Source: Dulcicalothrix desertica PCC 7102 (GTDB taxonomy: Bacteria; Cyanobacteriota; Cyanobacteriia; Cyanobacteriales; Nostocaceae). From it: a stretch of DNA of 53,463 nt. Below are positions 26,437 through 35,355 of the stretch, one piece after another (position 1 is the stretch's first letter; each line of letters opens with the position of its first letter). Position numbers and translations under genes: made by a program. The DNA is taken from the NCBI RefSeq assembly GCF_003991905.1, contig NZ_RSCL01000044.1, forward strand, positions 1-53,463, read 5' to 3'. The notes beneath the pieces were generated by a model that saw only the letters and a program-made list of their open reading frames with translations, was not told the DNA's origin and did no database searches.

Positions 26437-28392
26437 ATGTACGAACAAATTTCTCACTCACTATTAAATTCGATACTGGATGATTTAAAGCCAGAAATTC
26501 GTCGGCAAGATTTGCGGCATTTTTATACACGCCTTGGTGCGAATTTTTACGCTATTCATTCGTTATTTTTTACACTGTACGGACATCGCGATGATTTTAA
26601 AGTGCAAATGTTACGGCTAGTTGAAACAATGGCGAAAGGCTATATTGACCGCTCAAGAGAATTAGAGCAGTTGGATATTCAACGCGAACAGGATCACAAC
26701 TGGTTTTTGTCTCAAAAATGGGTGGGGATGGCTCTTTATTCCAACGGTTTCGCAGAAAACCTTGCAGATTTAGAGAACAAAATAGGCTATTTTCAAGAGC
26801 TAGGTATTAATATGGTGCATATTATGCCGATTTTGAAGTGTCCAATTGGTAAAAGTGATGGGGGCTATGCCATCAGTGATTTTAGAGAAGTTGACGAAAG
26901 AGTTGGTGATTTAGAAGATATTCGTCGTATTGCTTATGAGTTTAGAAAGCGTGATATTTTGCTGGTTCTAGACATTGTGCTTAATCATACTTCTGATGAG
27001 CATGAATGGGCTAGAAAAGCAATTACGGGGGATCGTAATTTTCAAGATTACTATTATATTTTTGAAAACAGAGAAATCCCTGATATGTTTGAGGAAAACA
27101 TGCCAGAGGTTTTTCCTGAAACAGCTCCAAGTAATTTTACTTGGAATAGCGAAATGGAAAAATGGGTAATGACGGTTTTCCATAGTTATCAGTGGGATTT
27201 AAATTACAGCAATCCGAGAGTTTTTATTGAAATGCTCGACATTATTCTGTTTTGGGCAAATCAAGGTGTAGATATTCTCCGACTCGATGCTGTTGCTTTT
27301 TTATGGAAAAAAATCGGCAGTTCTTGCCAAAATGAGCGCAATGCCCATCTAATTTTGCAGTTAATGAAAGATTGTTGTCAAGTGACGGCGCCTGGTGTGT
27401 TATTTATTGCCGAAGCAATCGTTGCTCCTGTTGAAGTAATTAAGTATTTTGGTGAAGATGCAATCGCTGCTAAAGAATGCGAGATTGCTTATAACGCTAC
27501 TTTAATGGCATTATTATGGGATGGAATCGCAACTAAAAACACTAAACTACTTTACCAAGGTATAAAAAGTTTGCCTAACAAATTAGAACGCGCGACTTGG
27601 CTAAACTATGTGCGTTGTCATGATGACATTGGTTTTGGTTTTGACGATTACGATATTCAAGTAGCTGGTTATGAGCCGAGAACACATAGAAAATTTTTAG
27701 TTGATTACTTGAGCGGTAAGTTTGATTCATCATTATCTAAGGGATTGATATTCATGCCTAATGAAGCTACAGGAGACGCGCGTATTTGCGGTTCATTAGC
27801 TTCTTTGGTTGGATTAGAATCTGCGCTATCAGATGCCGATGAGCGTTTGATTGCCCTTGCAATTAATAGAATTTTACTACTCCACGGTATTATTCTATCT
27901 TTTGGAGGAATCCCTTTGATGTATAATGGTGATGCAATTGCTGTGCTTAATGATTACAGTTATACAGATGACCCAAGCAAAATCAATGACAATCGTTGGG
28001 TACATCGCCCTAAAATCGATTGGGAAAAAGCAGAATTACGTAAAAAACAAGGCACAGTGGAATACAGGGTATTCACTGCTATGAAAAAAATGATTGCTAT
28101 CCGTAAAGAAATCTCTGCATTTGCTGATTTTAACAACCGCGAATTGCTGCACGTAGGCAATGAACATTTACTATGTTATATTCGTTTCAATCATGAACGT
28201 CCATCAGAAAAAGTATTGGTCGTTGCCAATTTTGATGCAAATCTCCAATACTTGGATTTAGATAAGCTTAGAAATACAGGCTTTAACACTTATAGTAAGT
28301 TTGTTGATTTATATAGTGGTATAAAGCCTCTTCAATCTGATGGTCGCATCATTCTAGAAGGATATCAATTTTATTGGCTGACAGAGAGTTAA
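26437..28392 (+). CDS. ams: Amylosucrase (GH13_4)
   Basis: 651 residues, close in length and layout to Neisseria polysaccharea amylosucrase. The helical N-terminal domain (about 1-90) is followed by the GH13 barrel. The nucleophile is Asp284 in VDILRLDAVAF, the acid/base Glu326 in LFIAEAIVAP, and the third acidic residue Asp396 in VRCHDDIGF. Also typical are MPILKCPIGKSDGGYAISD, VLNHTSDEHEWA and FHSYQWDLNYSNP. It transfers glucose from sucrose to alpha-glucan and can release glucose and fructose. Pairing with the sucrose-phosphate synthase suggests a sucrose to glycogen link under osmotic or diurnal stress. A 30-base gap to the synthase implies one operon. Confidence 0.9.
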   Translation: MYEQISHSLLNSILDDLKPEIRRQDLRHFYTRLGANFYAIHSLFFTLYGHRDDFKVQMLRLVETMAKGYIDRSRELEQLDIQREQDHNWFLSQKWVGMALYSNGFAENLADLENKIGYFQELGINMVHIMPILKCPIGKSDGGYAISDFREVDERVGDLEDIRRIAYEFRKRDILLVLDIVLNHTSDEHEWARKAITGDRNFQDYYYIFENREIPDMFEENMPEVFPETAPSNFTWNSEMEKWVMTVFHSYQWDLNYSNPRVFIEMLDIILFWANQGVDILRLDAVAFLWKKIGSSCQNERNAHLILQLMKDCCQVTAPGVLFIAEAIVAPVEVIKYFGEDAIAAKECEIAYNATLMALLWDGIATKNTKLLYQGIKSLPNKLERATWLNYVRCHDDIGFGFDDYDIQVAGYEPRTHRKFLVDYLSGKFDSSLSKGLIFMPNEATGDARICGSLASLVGLESALSDADERLIALAINRILLLHGIILSFGGIPLMYNGDAIAVLNDYSYTDDPSKINDNRWVHRPKIDWEKAELRKKQGTVEYRVFTAMKKMIAIRKEISAFADFNNRELLHVGNEHLLCYIRFNHERPSEKVLVVANFDANLQYLDLDKLRNTGFNTYSKFVDLYSGIKPLQSDGRIILEGYQFYWLTES

Positions 28393-29347
28393 GATTATGA
28401 TGACAGAAGCAGTTGAATGTCCAACCTAAATAAAAGTAAAAACAATAAAAATTTACAAAAAATGTAGTGAGATGTATTAAAGCCACTTGGCTTTAATACA
28501 GTTATCGAACAGCTTCATGTATCTATTATGACATATTATTATAGGCAATATTTATAACAATCCACGGCAAAACCAATTTATGAACGAAGGCAGAAGGCAG
28601 AGGGCAGAGGGCACTTATGTACGTTCAGATGGGCTTTCTGACCACAACACAAACGTTGACACCGGGCGCGACGGTGGGGTTTTATACCCCCTTGTTCCCT
28701 TCGGTCACAGGCATCCTTGCTGGAATCAGAATTCCCTTCAACATAAGTGCCTCCTGCCCTCTGCCTTAGCTGATAAAATGGCGCCCCGTTGAACAGTTAC
28801 CAATTTAGCCAGTTATATTATGAGAATTTGAAGGCTATTATTATTGAAAGTAGTGCGTTGACTCGTGAAAGAATGGTGCCTGTTGTGGAATGATTTTTTA
28901 AGTATTACGGTACCACGGGTAAATATAGATACGCTTAAAAACGTTTAAAGTCGGCGCCTGTAATATACTTTGTGTAAGTACTAATTCACAAATAAATACG
29001 AGTGTAAATACCGGGTGCCTTCACTAGATTTGTTAGCGTTTGCAAACTCCGAACGGTTATTAGACAACAGCGCTCGTGTATTATCCACTCGGAGAGGTAG
29101 CCAGTTGAAAGTATTGATGGTTACACTGCGTTCGTTGCAGTTAACCTATCAGATGTTAGCTTGTCATCTACGGGATTTAAAACAAATCGGCTGCCCCAAT
29201 GCATAAATCTAAGCTTTGGTGACTACACATTATTAAACCGATGCTCTAGATGTTTAGCAGCTTCTCAGGAATTAGAGAAAAGAAAGCTGTAGGAACAGGA
29301 AAGCGAAGAGTTGAAGCGAAACAATTCATACAATAAAGCAAAATTTT
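28393..29347. other. Long intergenic region with repeat element
   Basis: Nearly 1 kb without a convincing gene. It carries the inverted repeat at 28593-28768. A GTG-started 63-codon frame at 29015-29206 has no recognisable product. A run of AT-rich leader precedes the ATPase gene at 29348. Confidence 0.5.
28593..28768. repeat. Inverted-repeat element with GGCAGAG heptamers
   Basis: The left arm (28593-28620) and right arm (28741-28768) pair over about 28 bases. They are built of GGCAGAG/GGCAGAA heptamers plus a shared GGCACTTATGT end. Tandem heptamers of this kind are short tandemly repeated repetitive (STRR) sequences of cyanobacteria. The 120-base core encodes nothing recognisable. Confidence 0.7.
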
Positions 29348-30778
29348 ATGCAAAGCCAAGTCAGGAATACATCTGAAACAGCACTTATTTCTTTTGAAGT
29401 CGCCTTACAAGTTGTAAATACGGCGATAATGTCGGAGGAATCAAGACATCTGAAAAATATTGAAATAGAAGTATTACGAGGAGTTTTACAAGGTCAGAAG
29501 TACGATGAGATTGCGGCTATATGTGGATATGCTCCCGAATACATAAAAAATGATGTTGGCCCAAAACTATGGCAATCTTTGTCATCTATCTGGGGGAAGA
29601 AAGTTAGTAAAAATAATTTGATGGCTGTGTTAGCGCAGCAAGTATTTCAAGAGAAGCTACAAAATAAACCATCAACAAAATCTGAATCTCTGCTAAAAGC
29701 CATACCATGTCAGTCGAATTTTTATATAGAGCGTCCTCTCGTTGAGTCTCGCTGTTATGCAGAAATAATAAAACCAGGCGCCCTCATTCAAATCAAAGCT
29801 CCCCAACAAATGGGCAAAACTTCTTTGATGCTCAAAATTCTCGATTATGCTAGAAAAAATTCTTCTACTGCTGATAATCAAGAAGTACGTACTGTAGCAC
29901 TAAGTTTGAAGCGCGCGGATAAAGCAACTTTTAACGATTTAGATAAGTTTTTGCGTTGGTTATGTTATTCAATCACTCGCAAGCTGCAATTACCAAATCG
30001 TATAGAAGAATATTGGAATGAAAATTTTGGTAGTAAAAATAACTGCACGGCTTACTTTGAAGAGTATTTATTACCAGCAATTAATGGAACATTAGTATTA
30101 GGTTTTGATAATGTCGATGTAGTACATTTATATCCAGAAATTGCCGAAGATTTCTTTTCGCTATTAGATTCTTGGTGTGAAGAAGTGAATTATGGAGATA
30201 GTGGAAATCCTATCTGGCAAAATCTGCGATTTATTCTCGTCGATACCGAAGAGGTTTATAATTCTTTGAATACTCATGAATCATTTAATGCTGGGCTAAC
30301 AATTAAACTTCAGCCTTTTACTTCAGAACAGGTACAATGTTTAGCACAGTGCTATAAACTTCAACTGTCCCAAGACGAAACGAGGGAGCTAATGCAATTC
30401 GTTGGTGGGCATCCCTATCTAGTAAAACAGACTTTTGAACATTTAACACAGCAAAAACTTACTTTGAGTGAGTTATTACAAGTAGCCGCTACAGATACAG
30501 ATATTTATGGTCATCACCTGCAACGATATTTACGCAGTTTACAGCAGCATCCTAAATTAGCAGCAGCATATCATCAAGTAGTTAAGGCATCCTCACCAAT
30601 AGAGCTAGAAAAATCGTTAGCATTTAAACTCTGCAATATGGGGTTGGCAACACTGCAAGGAAATAAAATTGTTCCTAGTTGTGAACTATACCGTAAATTT
30701 ATTCCTTACTGGTTTCAAACTAACGAAGCAAGTCAAGACAAAGTTTATATGAGTAAAAATTTATACTTGGTTAGTTAA
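29348..30778 (+). CDS. AAA-like ATPase with N-terminal HTH (vMAP-type)
   Basis: 476 residues. The N-terminus (about 15-90) is a helical HTH-like region of the kind found in cyanobacterial vWA-MoxR-associated proteins (EIEVLRGVLQGQKYDEIAAICGY). A linker carries YIERPLVESRCYAEIIKPG before the AAA-like fold: Walker A is APQQMGKTSLM (about 152-162) and Walker B is TLVLGFDNVDVV (about 250-261). The C-terminal part continues helical (EQVQCLAQCYKLQLSQDE, MQFVGGHPYLVKQTF). Such proteins are regulatory or signalling ATPases and are not directly biosynthetic. Its position just ahead of the NRPS genes, same strand, suggests control of the cluster. The residues needed for ATP binding are present. It could also be an unrelated neighbour. 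Confidence 0.75.
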   Translation: MQSQVRNTSETALISFEVALQVVNTAIMSEESRHLKNIEIEVLRGVLQGQKYDEIAAICGYAPEYIKNDVGPKLWQSLSSIWGKKVSKNNLMAVLAQQVFQEKLQNKPSTKSESLLKAIPCQSNFYIERPLVESRCYAEIIKPGALIQIKAPQQMGKTSLMLKILDYARKNSSTADNQEVRTVALSLKRADKATFNDLDKFLRWLCYSITRKLQLPNRIEEYWNENFGSKNNCTAYFEEYLLPAINGTLVLGFDNVDVVHLYPEIAEDFFSLLDSWCEEVNYGDSGNPIWQNLRFILVDTEEVYNSLNTHESFNAGLTIKLQPFTSEQVQCLAQCYKLQLSQDETRELMQFVGGHPYLVKQTFEHLTQQKLTLSELLQVAATDTDIYGHHLQRYLRSLQQHPKLAAAYHQVVKASSPIELEKSLAFKLCNMGLATLQGNKIVPSCELYRKFIPYWFQTNEASQDKVYMSKNLYLVS

Positions 30779-31017
30779 ATTATGAGATAGTCGAATAGAA
30801 AAGAGTTGTAGCATATCTGTCCTGTGATGTGGATTCGGTCAGGCGAGGTGCCTAACCTACTTGTACAGAAAAGTTAAGTTTTGGAACTAACAATGAACAT
30901 AATTTTTCTATATCGACAAGTAAGTTTAATAGTTTTATAAATATATTAACTAAAGGAGAAAAAGCTTTGATATGTAAACCAAAATAATTTAAAAAACGAC
31001 ATAGGAGTAATGACAAA

Positions 31018-31467
31018 ATGCTAAGTTTACTTGTTAATCATAAAGACCCGCAAGTAACTGCTTTCAGCGAATTAGGCGCCGAAATATCAGAATTAGATAA
31101 ATATTGGCGAGAAGTCGCAGAAAGCACAAGACAAGAAGAGTTAGAGAAGTTGAGATGTAAACTTGAAGTAGGAGTACAAGAACTTACAGTTATAGCCAAT
31201 AAAATAAATAGCTTGGCAAATGAAATAAAAAATCTTTTGTTCACTTTTAAGGAAATTGCCGTAGAAGTAAATCGCAATTATCATTTATTACAGCAACATC
31301 TCAATTTAAAAGTAGCAAAATTAAATAAATCAAAGCGGCGCCTAATTCCTTTAAATATATGGGATGTTCATGATTTGAGTATTCCTAATGTAGTTAGACG
31401 TGGCACCAAATTTATACTAACTAAACAAATTGTAAATTTATTCCCAGCACAAGATACACAAGCATAA
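31018..31467 (+). CDS. Small coiled-coil protein of unknown function
   Basis: 149 residues. The central portion (about 20-105) is almost continuous amphipathic helix (ELGAEISELDKYWREVAEST; VIANKINSLANEIKNLLFTF), likely a coiled coil. A basic stretch follows (KLNKSKRRLIP), then a C-terminus IWDVHDLSIPNVVRRGTKF. No signal peptide, membrane segment or enzyme motif is visible. AGGAGTAATGACAAAATG gives a good ribosome site. It lies 36 bases before mbtH, so it may be co-transcribed with the NRPS cluster. I do not recognise the family. Confidence 0.6.
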   Translation: MLSLLVNHKDPQVTAFSELGAEISELDKYWREVAESTRQEELEKLRCKLEVGVQELTVIANKINSLANEIKNLLFTFKEIAVEVNRNYHLLQQHLNLKVAKLNKSKRRLIPLNIWDVHDLSIPNVVRRGTKFILTKQIVNLFPAQDTQA

Positions 31468-31503
31468 ACGTAAACAATTATTAATTCACAAATAGAGGTA
31501 ATT

Positions 31504-31722
31504 ATGAACAACGCAACACAAAACAACACAATCTATCTCGTCGTTATGAATCACGAAGAACAATATTCAATTTGGCCGAAATGGAAAAAAGAAATTCCAT
31601 TAGGCTGGAAAACCGTGGGTAAAGAAGGTTCAAAAGAAGAATGTCTGAAATATATTGAAGAAGTTTGGACAGATATGCGACCTTTGAGCTTAAGGAAAGC
31701 AATGGCAGAACAATCAGCTTAA
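31504..31722 (+). CDS. MbtH-like protein
   Basis: 72 residues with the full MbtH signature: [20 protein letters not shown], then [20 protein letters not shown], then [12 protein letters not shown]. MbtH proteins bind NRPS adenylation domains, mainly at their N-terminal subdomain, and are often needed for their folding and activity. The three conserved Trp residues are present. It is the first clearly NRPS-linked gene of the cluster. AGAGGTAATTATG gives a clear ribosome site. Confidence 0.92.
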   Translation: MNNATQNNTIYLVVMNHEEQYSIWPKWKKEIPLGWKTVGKEGSKEECLKYIEEVWTDMRPLSLRKAMAEQSA

Positions 31723-31789
31723 AAATCAAGATTACCGACTTCTTTAAAACTTGGGTTGGTAATCTAACAATAAATTAAAAAGAGAAAGT

Positions 31790-31966
31790 ATGAAGCAATA
31801 TCGCAATGACTTAGCGCAAGCTGCAATAGTTTTGATTTATTTCAGCGTTATAACTTTAGCCATTGCAGCTTCAGTAAGCATTATTAGGAATTTAGTAAGC
31901 AGACAAATATGCTTTTTTCGCTGTACTCCACATTCATCATTTATATTCATTAATAATCAAGAATAA
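31790..31966 (+). CDS. Small single-pass membrane protein (58 residues)
   Basis: An ATG at 31790 opens a 58-codon frame ending just 4 bases before the thioesterase ATG at 31971. The peptide MKQYRNDLAQAAIVLIYFSV continues ITLAIAASVSIIRNLVSRQ, one clear membrane helix (about residues 8-32), followed by a short basic, aromatic tail. AGAGAAAGT precedes the ATG. Position, tight spacing and hydrophobic design argue that it is real and not noise. Function is unknown; an accessory to the ABC exporter or glycosyltransferases is possible. Confidence 0.5.
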   Translation: MKQYRNDLAQAAIVLIYFSVITLAIAASVSIIRNLVSRQICFFRCTPHSSFIFINNQE

Positions 31967-31970
31967 TATT

Positions 31971-32741
31971 ATGGTAGCCGAACTAAAACGAGAATCTTGG
32001 GTAACATTTCCTAAACGAAATTATGAAGCGAGTCTACGCCTATTTTGTTTTCCTTATGCAGGTGGTAATGCAATGAGCTTTCGGGGATGGGAGAAAACTT
32101 TAGAAAAAAACTTGTTTAACACAGTTGAAGTTTGTCCTATCGAACTACCAGGACGGGGAAGTCGGTTAATGGAAGAGCCATTTACTAACTTTTCACAGTT
32201 GATTTCTAGTCTAACTCAAGCTCTTGTACCTTACTTAGACAAGCCATTTGCTTTTTTTGGTCATAGTATGGGAGCAATAGTCTGCTTTGAAGTTGCACAT
32301 TTGCTTCGTAAAAAATATTCATCGACTCCAACGCATTTATTTGTTTCTGGACGCAATGCACCTCAAGTTTCTATCGAGGTTGAACATATCCATAATTTAC
32401 CAGAACGCGCGTTTTTACAAGAATTACGGCGCCTGAATGGTACTCCCGAAGAAGTTTTAGAAAACACTGAACTGATGCAAATGCTTTTGCCGATGCTACG
32501 GGCAGATTTTGCGCTAGTTGAAAATTACGTCTATACTCCCGAATATCCACTCTTATGTTCCATTACTGCCTTTGGTGGTCAGCAAGACCCCAAAATTAGT
32601 CAGGATAGTTTACAAGCTTGGCACCAACAGACAACGGGTGACTTTTCAATGCATATGTTTCCTGGCGACCACTTCTTTATACATTCAGCACAACAACTTA
32701 TACTTCAAAACATTTCTCAAAAACTATACCAAGTAATCTAA
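31971..32741 (+). CDS. Type II thioesterase (NRPS editing)
   Basis: 256 residues, alpha/beta hydrolase fold. The N-terminal RLFCFPYAGGNAMSFRGW is the usual type II thioesterase opening. The nucleophile is Ser99 in FFGHSMGAIVCFEV. The catalytic Asp lies near FGGQQDPKI and the His is in FPGDHFFIHS. These enzymes remove wrong acyl groups from NRPS carrier domains; some also help release products. No TE domain is present in either NRPS here, so both roles are open. It lies between MbtH and the first GT32 gene, same strand. Confidence 0.88.
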   Translation: MVAELKRESWVTFPKRNYEASLRLFCFPYAGGNAMSFRGWEKTLEKNLFNTVEVCPIELPGRGSRLMEEPFTNFSQLISSLTQALVPYLDKPFAFFGHSMGAIVCFEVAHLLRKKYSSTPTHLFVSGRNAPQVSIEVEHIHNLPERAFLQELRRLNGTPEEVLENTELMQMLLPMLRADFALVENYVYTPEYPLLCSITAFGGQQDPKISQDSLQAWHQQTTGDFSMHMFPGDHFFIHSAQQLILQNISQKLYQVI

Positions 32742-32749
32742 ATATAGTT

Positions 32750-33547
32750 ATGGCTAAGATACCCAAAATTATACACCAAATTTTTTTCCAAGGTGAAACG
32801 GCTGTTCCCAAAAAATATCAAGGCTACCATGAAACGGTTATAGCACATCATCCTCATTGGGAACATTACTTTTGGGATGAAGCAAAGTCACGGACATTTA
32901 TTCAGGAGAAATATCCCTGGTTTATAGAAGTTTACGATTCTTATCCTCATCGAATTCAACGTTGTGATGCTATCCGGTATTTCATCCTTCATTACTATGG
33001 TGGATTTTATATTGATATGGATGTTGAATGCCTCAAACCTCTTGACGATTTACTTGAAGATTATGAACTAATTCTGTCAAAGCTTGTTGGCTTTAATAAT
33101 GCTATTATGGGCAGTGTTCCAAAACATCCGCTTTGGCTAAAAGTGTTTGATGAATTACAAGAGCGTAAAGATAAGTTGCCATCAAATTCAAATATTAATG
33201 CATTACTCAAAAAGTCAATGCCTTATTATGTATGTTACAGTACAGGACCAATGCTATTTGATGATTGTGTGATTGCTGGCAGTTTCCATAAATGTTCTAC
33301 TGTTCGCGTTTGTCCGGGATATATTTTTGAACCAGGGGCGCCTATGGAAATTGATGAGAAAATAATTCAGCAAAATAGTACTGAACATTCTTATACAATA
33401 CATCATATGGCTTCCCTTTGGCTTCCTCTACATCATCGGATAATAAGCGCTATTTTTAGCGTCGGGGCAAAAGTTTACTGGAATATTATTTCTTTATTTA
33501 AAAAAGTAAGGTGGGCCGAAGCCCACCGTACCCAACGCAGTAATTAG
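32750..33547 (+). CDS. GT32-family glycosyltransferase (DXD type), copy 1
   Basis: 265 residues. The N-terminal KIPKIIHQIFFQG is the family opening. The metal and sugar-nucleotide motif is GGFYIDMDVECLKPLDDLL (DMD at about 88-90), preceded by IQRCDAIRYFILHYYGG. GT32 includes Och1-type mannosyltransferases. A sugar such as mannose on a Thr-rich peptide fits the locus; the sugar itself is inferred. It starts 8 bases after the thioesterase. The last 12 residues (RWAEAHRTQRSN) come from a perfect GGTGGGC/GCCCACC hairpin and flanking repeat-like DNA. They are absent from the second copy at 43417-44169. Confidence 0.82.
   Translation: MAKIPKIIHQIFFQGETAVPKKYQGYHETVIAHHPHWEHYFWDEAKSRTFIQEKYPWFIEVYDSYPHRIQRCDAIRYFILHYYGGFYIDMDVECLKPLDDLLEDYELILSKLVGFNNAIMGSVPKHPLWLKVFDELQERKDKLPSNSNINALLKKSMPYYVCYSTGPMLFDDCVIAGSFHKCSTVRVCPGYIFEPGAPMEIDEKIIQQNSTEHSYTIHHMASLWLPLHHRIISAIFSVGAKVYWNIISLFKKVRWAEAHRTQRSN
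33510..33527. repeat. Short hairpin repeat inside the GT32 3' coding end
   Basis: GGTGGGC (33510-33516), loop CGAA, GCCCACC (33521-33527). A dispersed hairpin of this kind usually lies between genes. Here it encodes part of the C-terminus, so a repeat has probably extended the protein. It is followed by the stop at 33545-33547. Confidence 0.6.
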
Positions 33548-33559
33548 GAACAATAAAAT

Positions 33560-34489
33560 ATGAAACCATTAGAGGTTTACAATCTACACAAACAATATCA
33601 GCAAGGTAAACAATCAATACAAGCCATATCTGGTTTATCATTAAGTATCAATGCTGGAGAAATATTAGCTTTTTTAGGTGCAAACGGCGCCGGCAAGACA
33701 ACTAGTATTAAGATAATTGCAGGTTTAATTCAACCAGATACTGGATGGGTAAAAATTGCAGGCTGTAATCCTCACACCAATCCACAAGCGCTACGAATGC
33801 TTGGTACAGTTATGGAAGGAAGTCGTAATCTTTACTGGCGCCTAACTGCTGAAGAAAATCTTGAATATTTTGGTGTATTAAAAGGAATTAATAGCAGTAA
33901 GGCACGTAAACAAGCACTTAGACTGTTAGACCAGTTTGGTTTAATGCATAAACGTAAGGCGCCTGTAAAAACACTTTCACGAGGAATGCAACAGAAGCTA
34001 TCTATTGCGGTAGCTTTAGTTCACAAACCTAAGTTGCTACTATTAGATGAACCAACTTTAGGCTTGGACATGGAAGCTAGCGAAAGTGTTAAAGCTTTAG
34101 TAAGACAAATAGCATCTGAAGGCTGTGCAATATTACTGACAACCCATCAATTGGATATTGCAGAAGAAATATCAGACAGGGTAGCAATTATCCAAAAAGG
34201 TCAGATTATTACAGAAGAACCAACAAAGGAAATTATTAAGCGCTTTTCTGGTTCTAGCTATATTATTAAAGTAGAAGGTGAGCTAGATTTATTACAAATT
34301 ACAAAAATTGAAACTTTAGGTGCCATAGTAGAATCGGAACAAGAAAGAATCATTTATACTGGCACAAAAGAAGGATTATATAAAGTATTAGCCGCTTTAG
34401 AACCATTGGCTATACTACAAGTTAATCAAGACAAAGCCAACCTAACTCAAGTCTTTTTAAAATTACTAAAACAACATAGCTATGTTTGA
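33560..34489 (+). CDS. ABC-2 exporter ATPase (DrrA/CcmA-like)
   Basis: 309 residues. Walker A is LGANGAGKTTS (about 38-48), signature LSRGMQQKLSIAVAL, Walker B KLLLLDEPTLGLD, H-loop LLTTHQLD. The C-terminal region (about 230-309) is the extra domain of DrrA-type ATPases that couple to ABC-2 permeases. Overlap of 8 bases with the next gene shows the pair works together. Placement among NRPS and glycosyltransferase genes suggests export of the peptide product. Confidence 0.88.
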   Translation: MKPLEVYNLHKQYQQGKQSIQAISGLSLSINAGEILAFLGANGAGKTTSIKIIAGLIQPDTGWVKIAGCNPHTNPQALRMLGTVMEGSRNLYWRLTAEENLEYFGVLKGINSSKARKQALRLLDQFGLMHKRKAPVKTLSRGMQQKLSIAVALVHKPKLLLLDEPTLGLDMEASESVKALVRQIASEGCAILLTTHQLDIAEEISDRVAIIQKGQIITEEPTKEIIKRFSGSSYIIKVEGELDLLQITKIETLGAIVESEQERIIYTGTKEGLYKVLAALEPLAILQVNQDKANLTQVFLKLLKQHSYV

Positions 34490-35276
34490 ACTATTTCAGG
34501 CGGAATTTAAACGGATTTGGATAGAGTTTATTCGCTACCCAATTGATGCTATTAGCGGCATTATCGCTAACGCAGTCGTTTTTTATGGACTATTTTTAAG
34601 CGCTAATTACATTGCTGGTGTTTCTAATTTAAATACAAGTGAGCAAATAAACGTAGGTGAACGACTAGACGTTATCGTAATTGGCTACGTGCTTTGGATA
34701 CTCGTAGTCTTTATTGTCGGAGGTATTGCTTTTGGAATACAAGTAGAAGCTCAGACTGGAACCTTAGAACAGATATTTTTATCTCCATTCGGCACCTTAA
34801 CAGTTTTATTGATTCGTGGGATTGCAAGTTTGACGTTAAATATAACGTTTATTTTGGGAATTTTAATATTTACTATGCTGTTGACGAAACGCTACTTACA
34901 CTTTTCACCAGCTATCATCTTACCGCTATTTACAGTGTTATTAGGAGCTTATGGTTTATCCCTGATAATCGCAGCTTTAACTTTACTTTATAAACGTGTC
35001 CAGCAACTACTGGGATTAGTTCAATTTGGTCTATTTTTTCTACTAACCTTTCCCTCTGAAGTATGGGGTAAGTCTTTACTAAATTTGCGAGCAATGTTAC
35101 CAATGGCTGTAGGTTCTGATGTTCTTCGTGATTTAATGGGACGCAATGAAAATTTAGATTTATCTAGTTTCATATTTGCTTTGATGAATGGACTGGGATA
35201 TTTGATTGTAGGTATGTTAGTGTTTCGTTGGGCTGAAAGCAAAGCTAAACGTCAAGCCCTACTAAATGGGTATTAG
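34482..35276 (+). CDS. ABC-2 type exporter permease (DrrB-like)
   Basis: 264 residues with about six predicted membrane helices: around residues 18-40, 60-90, 105-130, 140-165, 175-195 and 225-250. An amphipathic N-terminus (MFELFQAEFKRIWIEF) precedes the first helix. The EAQTGTLEQIFLSPFG segment in the first cytoplasmic loop is the ABC-2 coupling region. It starts inside the last codons of its ATPase gene and ends 79 bases before the first NRPS. Expected to move the finished, perhaps glycosylated, lipopeptide across the inner membrane. Confidence 0.85.
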   Translation: MFELFQAEFKRIWIEFIRYPIDAISGIIANAVVFYGLFLSANYIAGVSNLNTSEQINVGERLDVIVIGYVLWILVVFIVGGIAFGIQVEAQTGTLEQIFLSPFGTLTVLLIRGIASLTLNITFILGILIFTMLLTKRYLHFSPAIILPLFTVLLGAYGLSLIIAALTLLYKRVQQLLGLVQFGLFFLLTFPSEVWGKSLLNLRAMLPMAVGSDVLRDLMGRNENLDLSSFIFALMNGLGYLIVGMLVFRWAESKAKRQALLNGY

Positions 35277-35355
35277 TTAGTTAATTTTCAAAGAATCAGA
35301 GCAAAGATTAATGTTCTAATAAAATACTAAATAAGCCAAAAATATACACATTGCT

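Noticed and set aside
28580-28792. 70-codon frame
   Set aside because: It runs through the heptamer inverted repeat; arms and core explain the sequence.
29015-29206. 63-codon GTG-started frame
   Set aside because: No ribosome site, no family and no operon context; kept only as a note in the intergenic entry.
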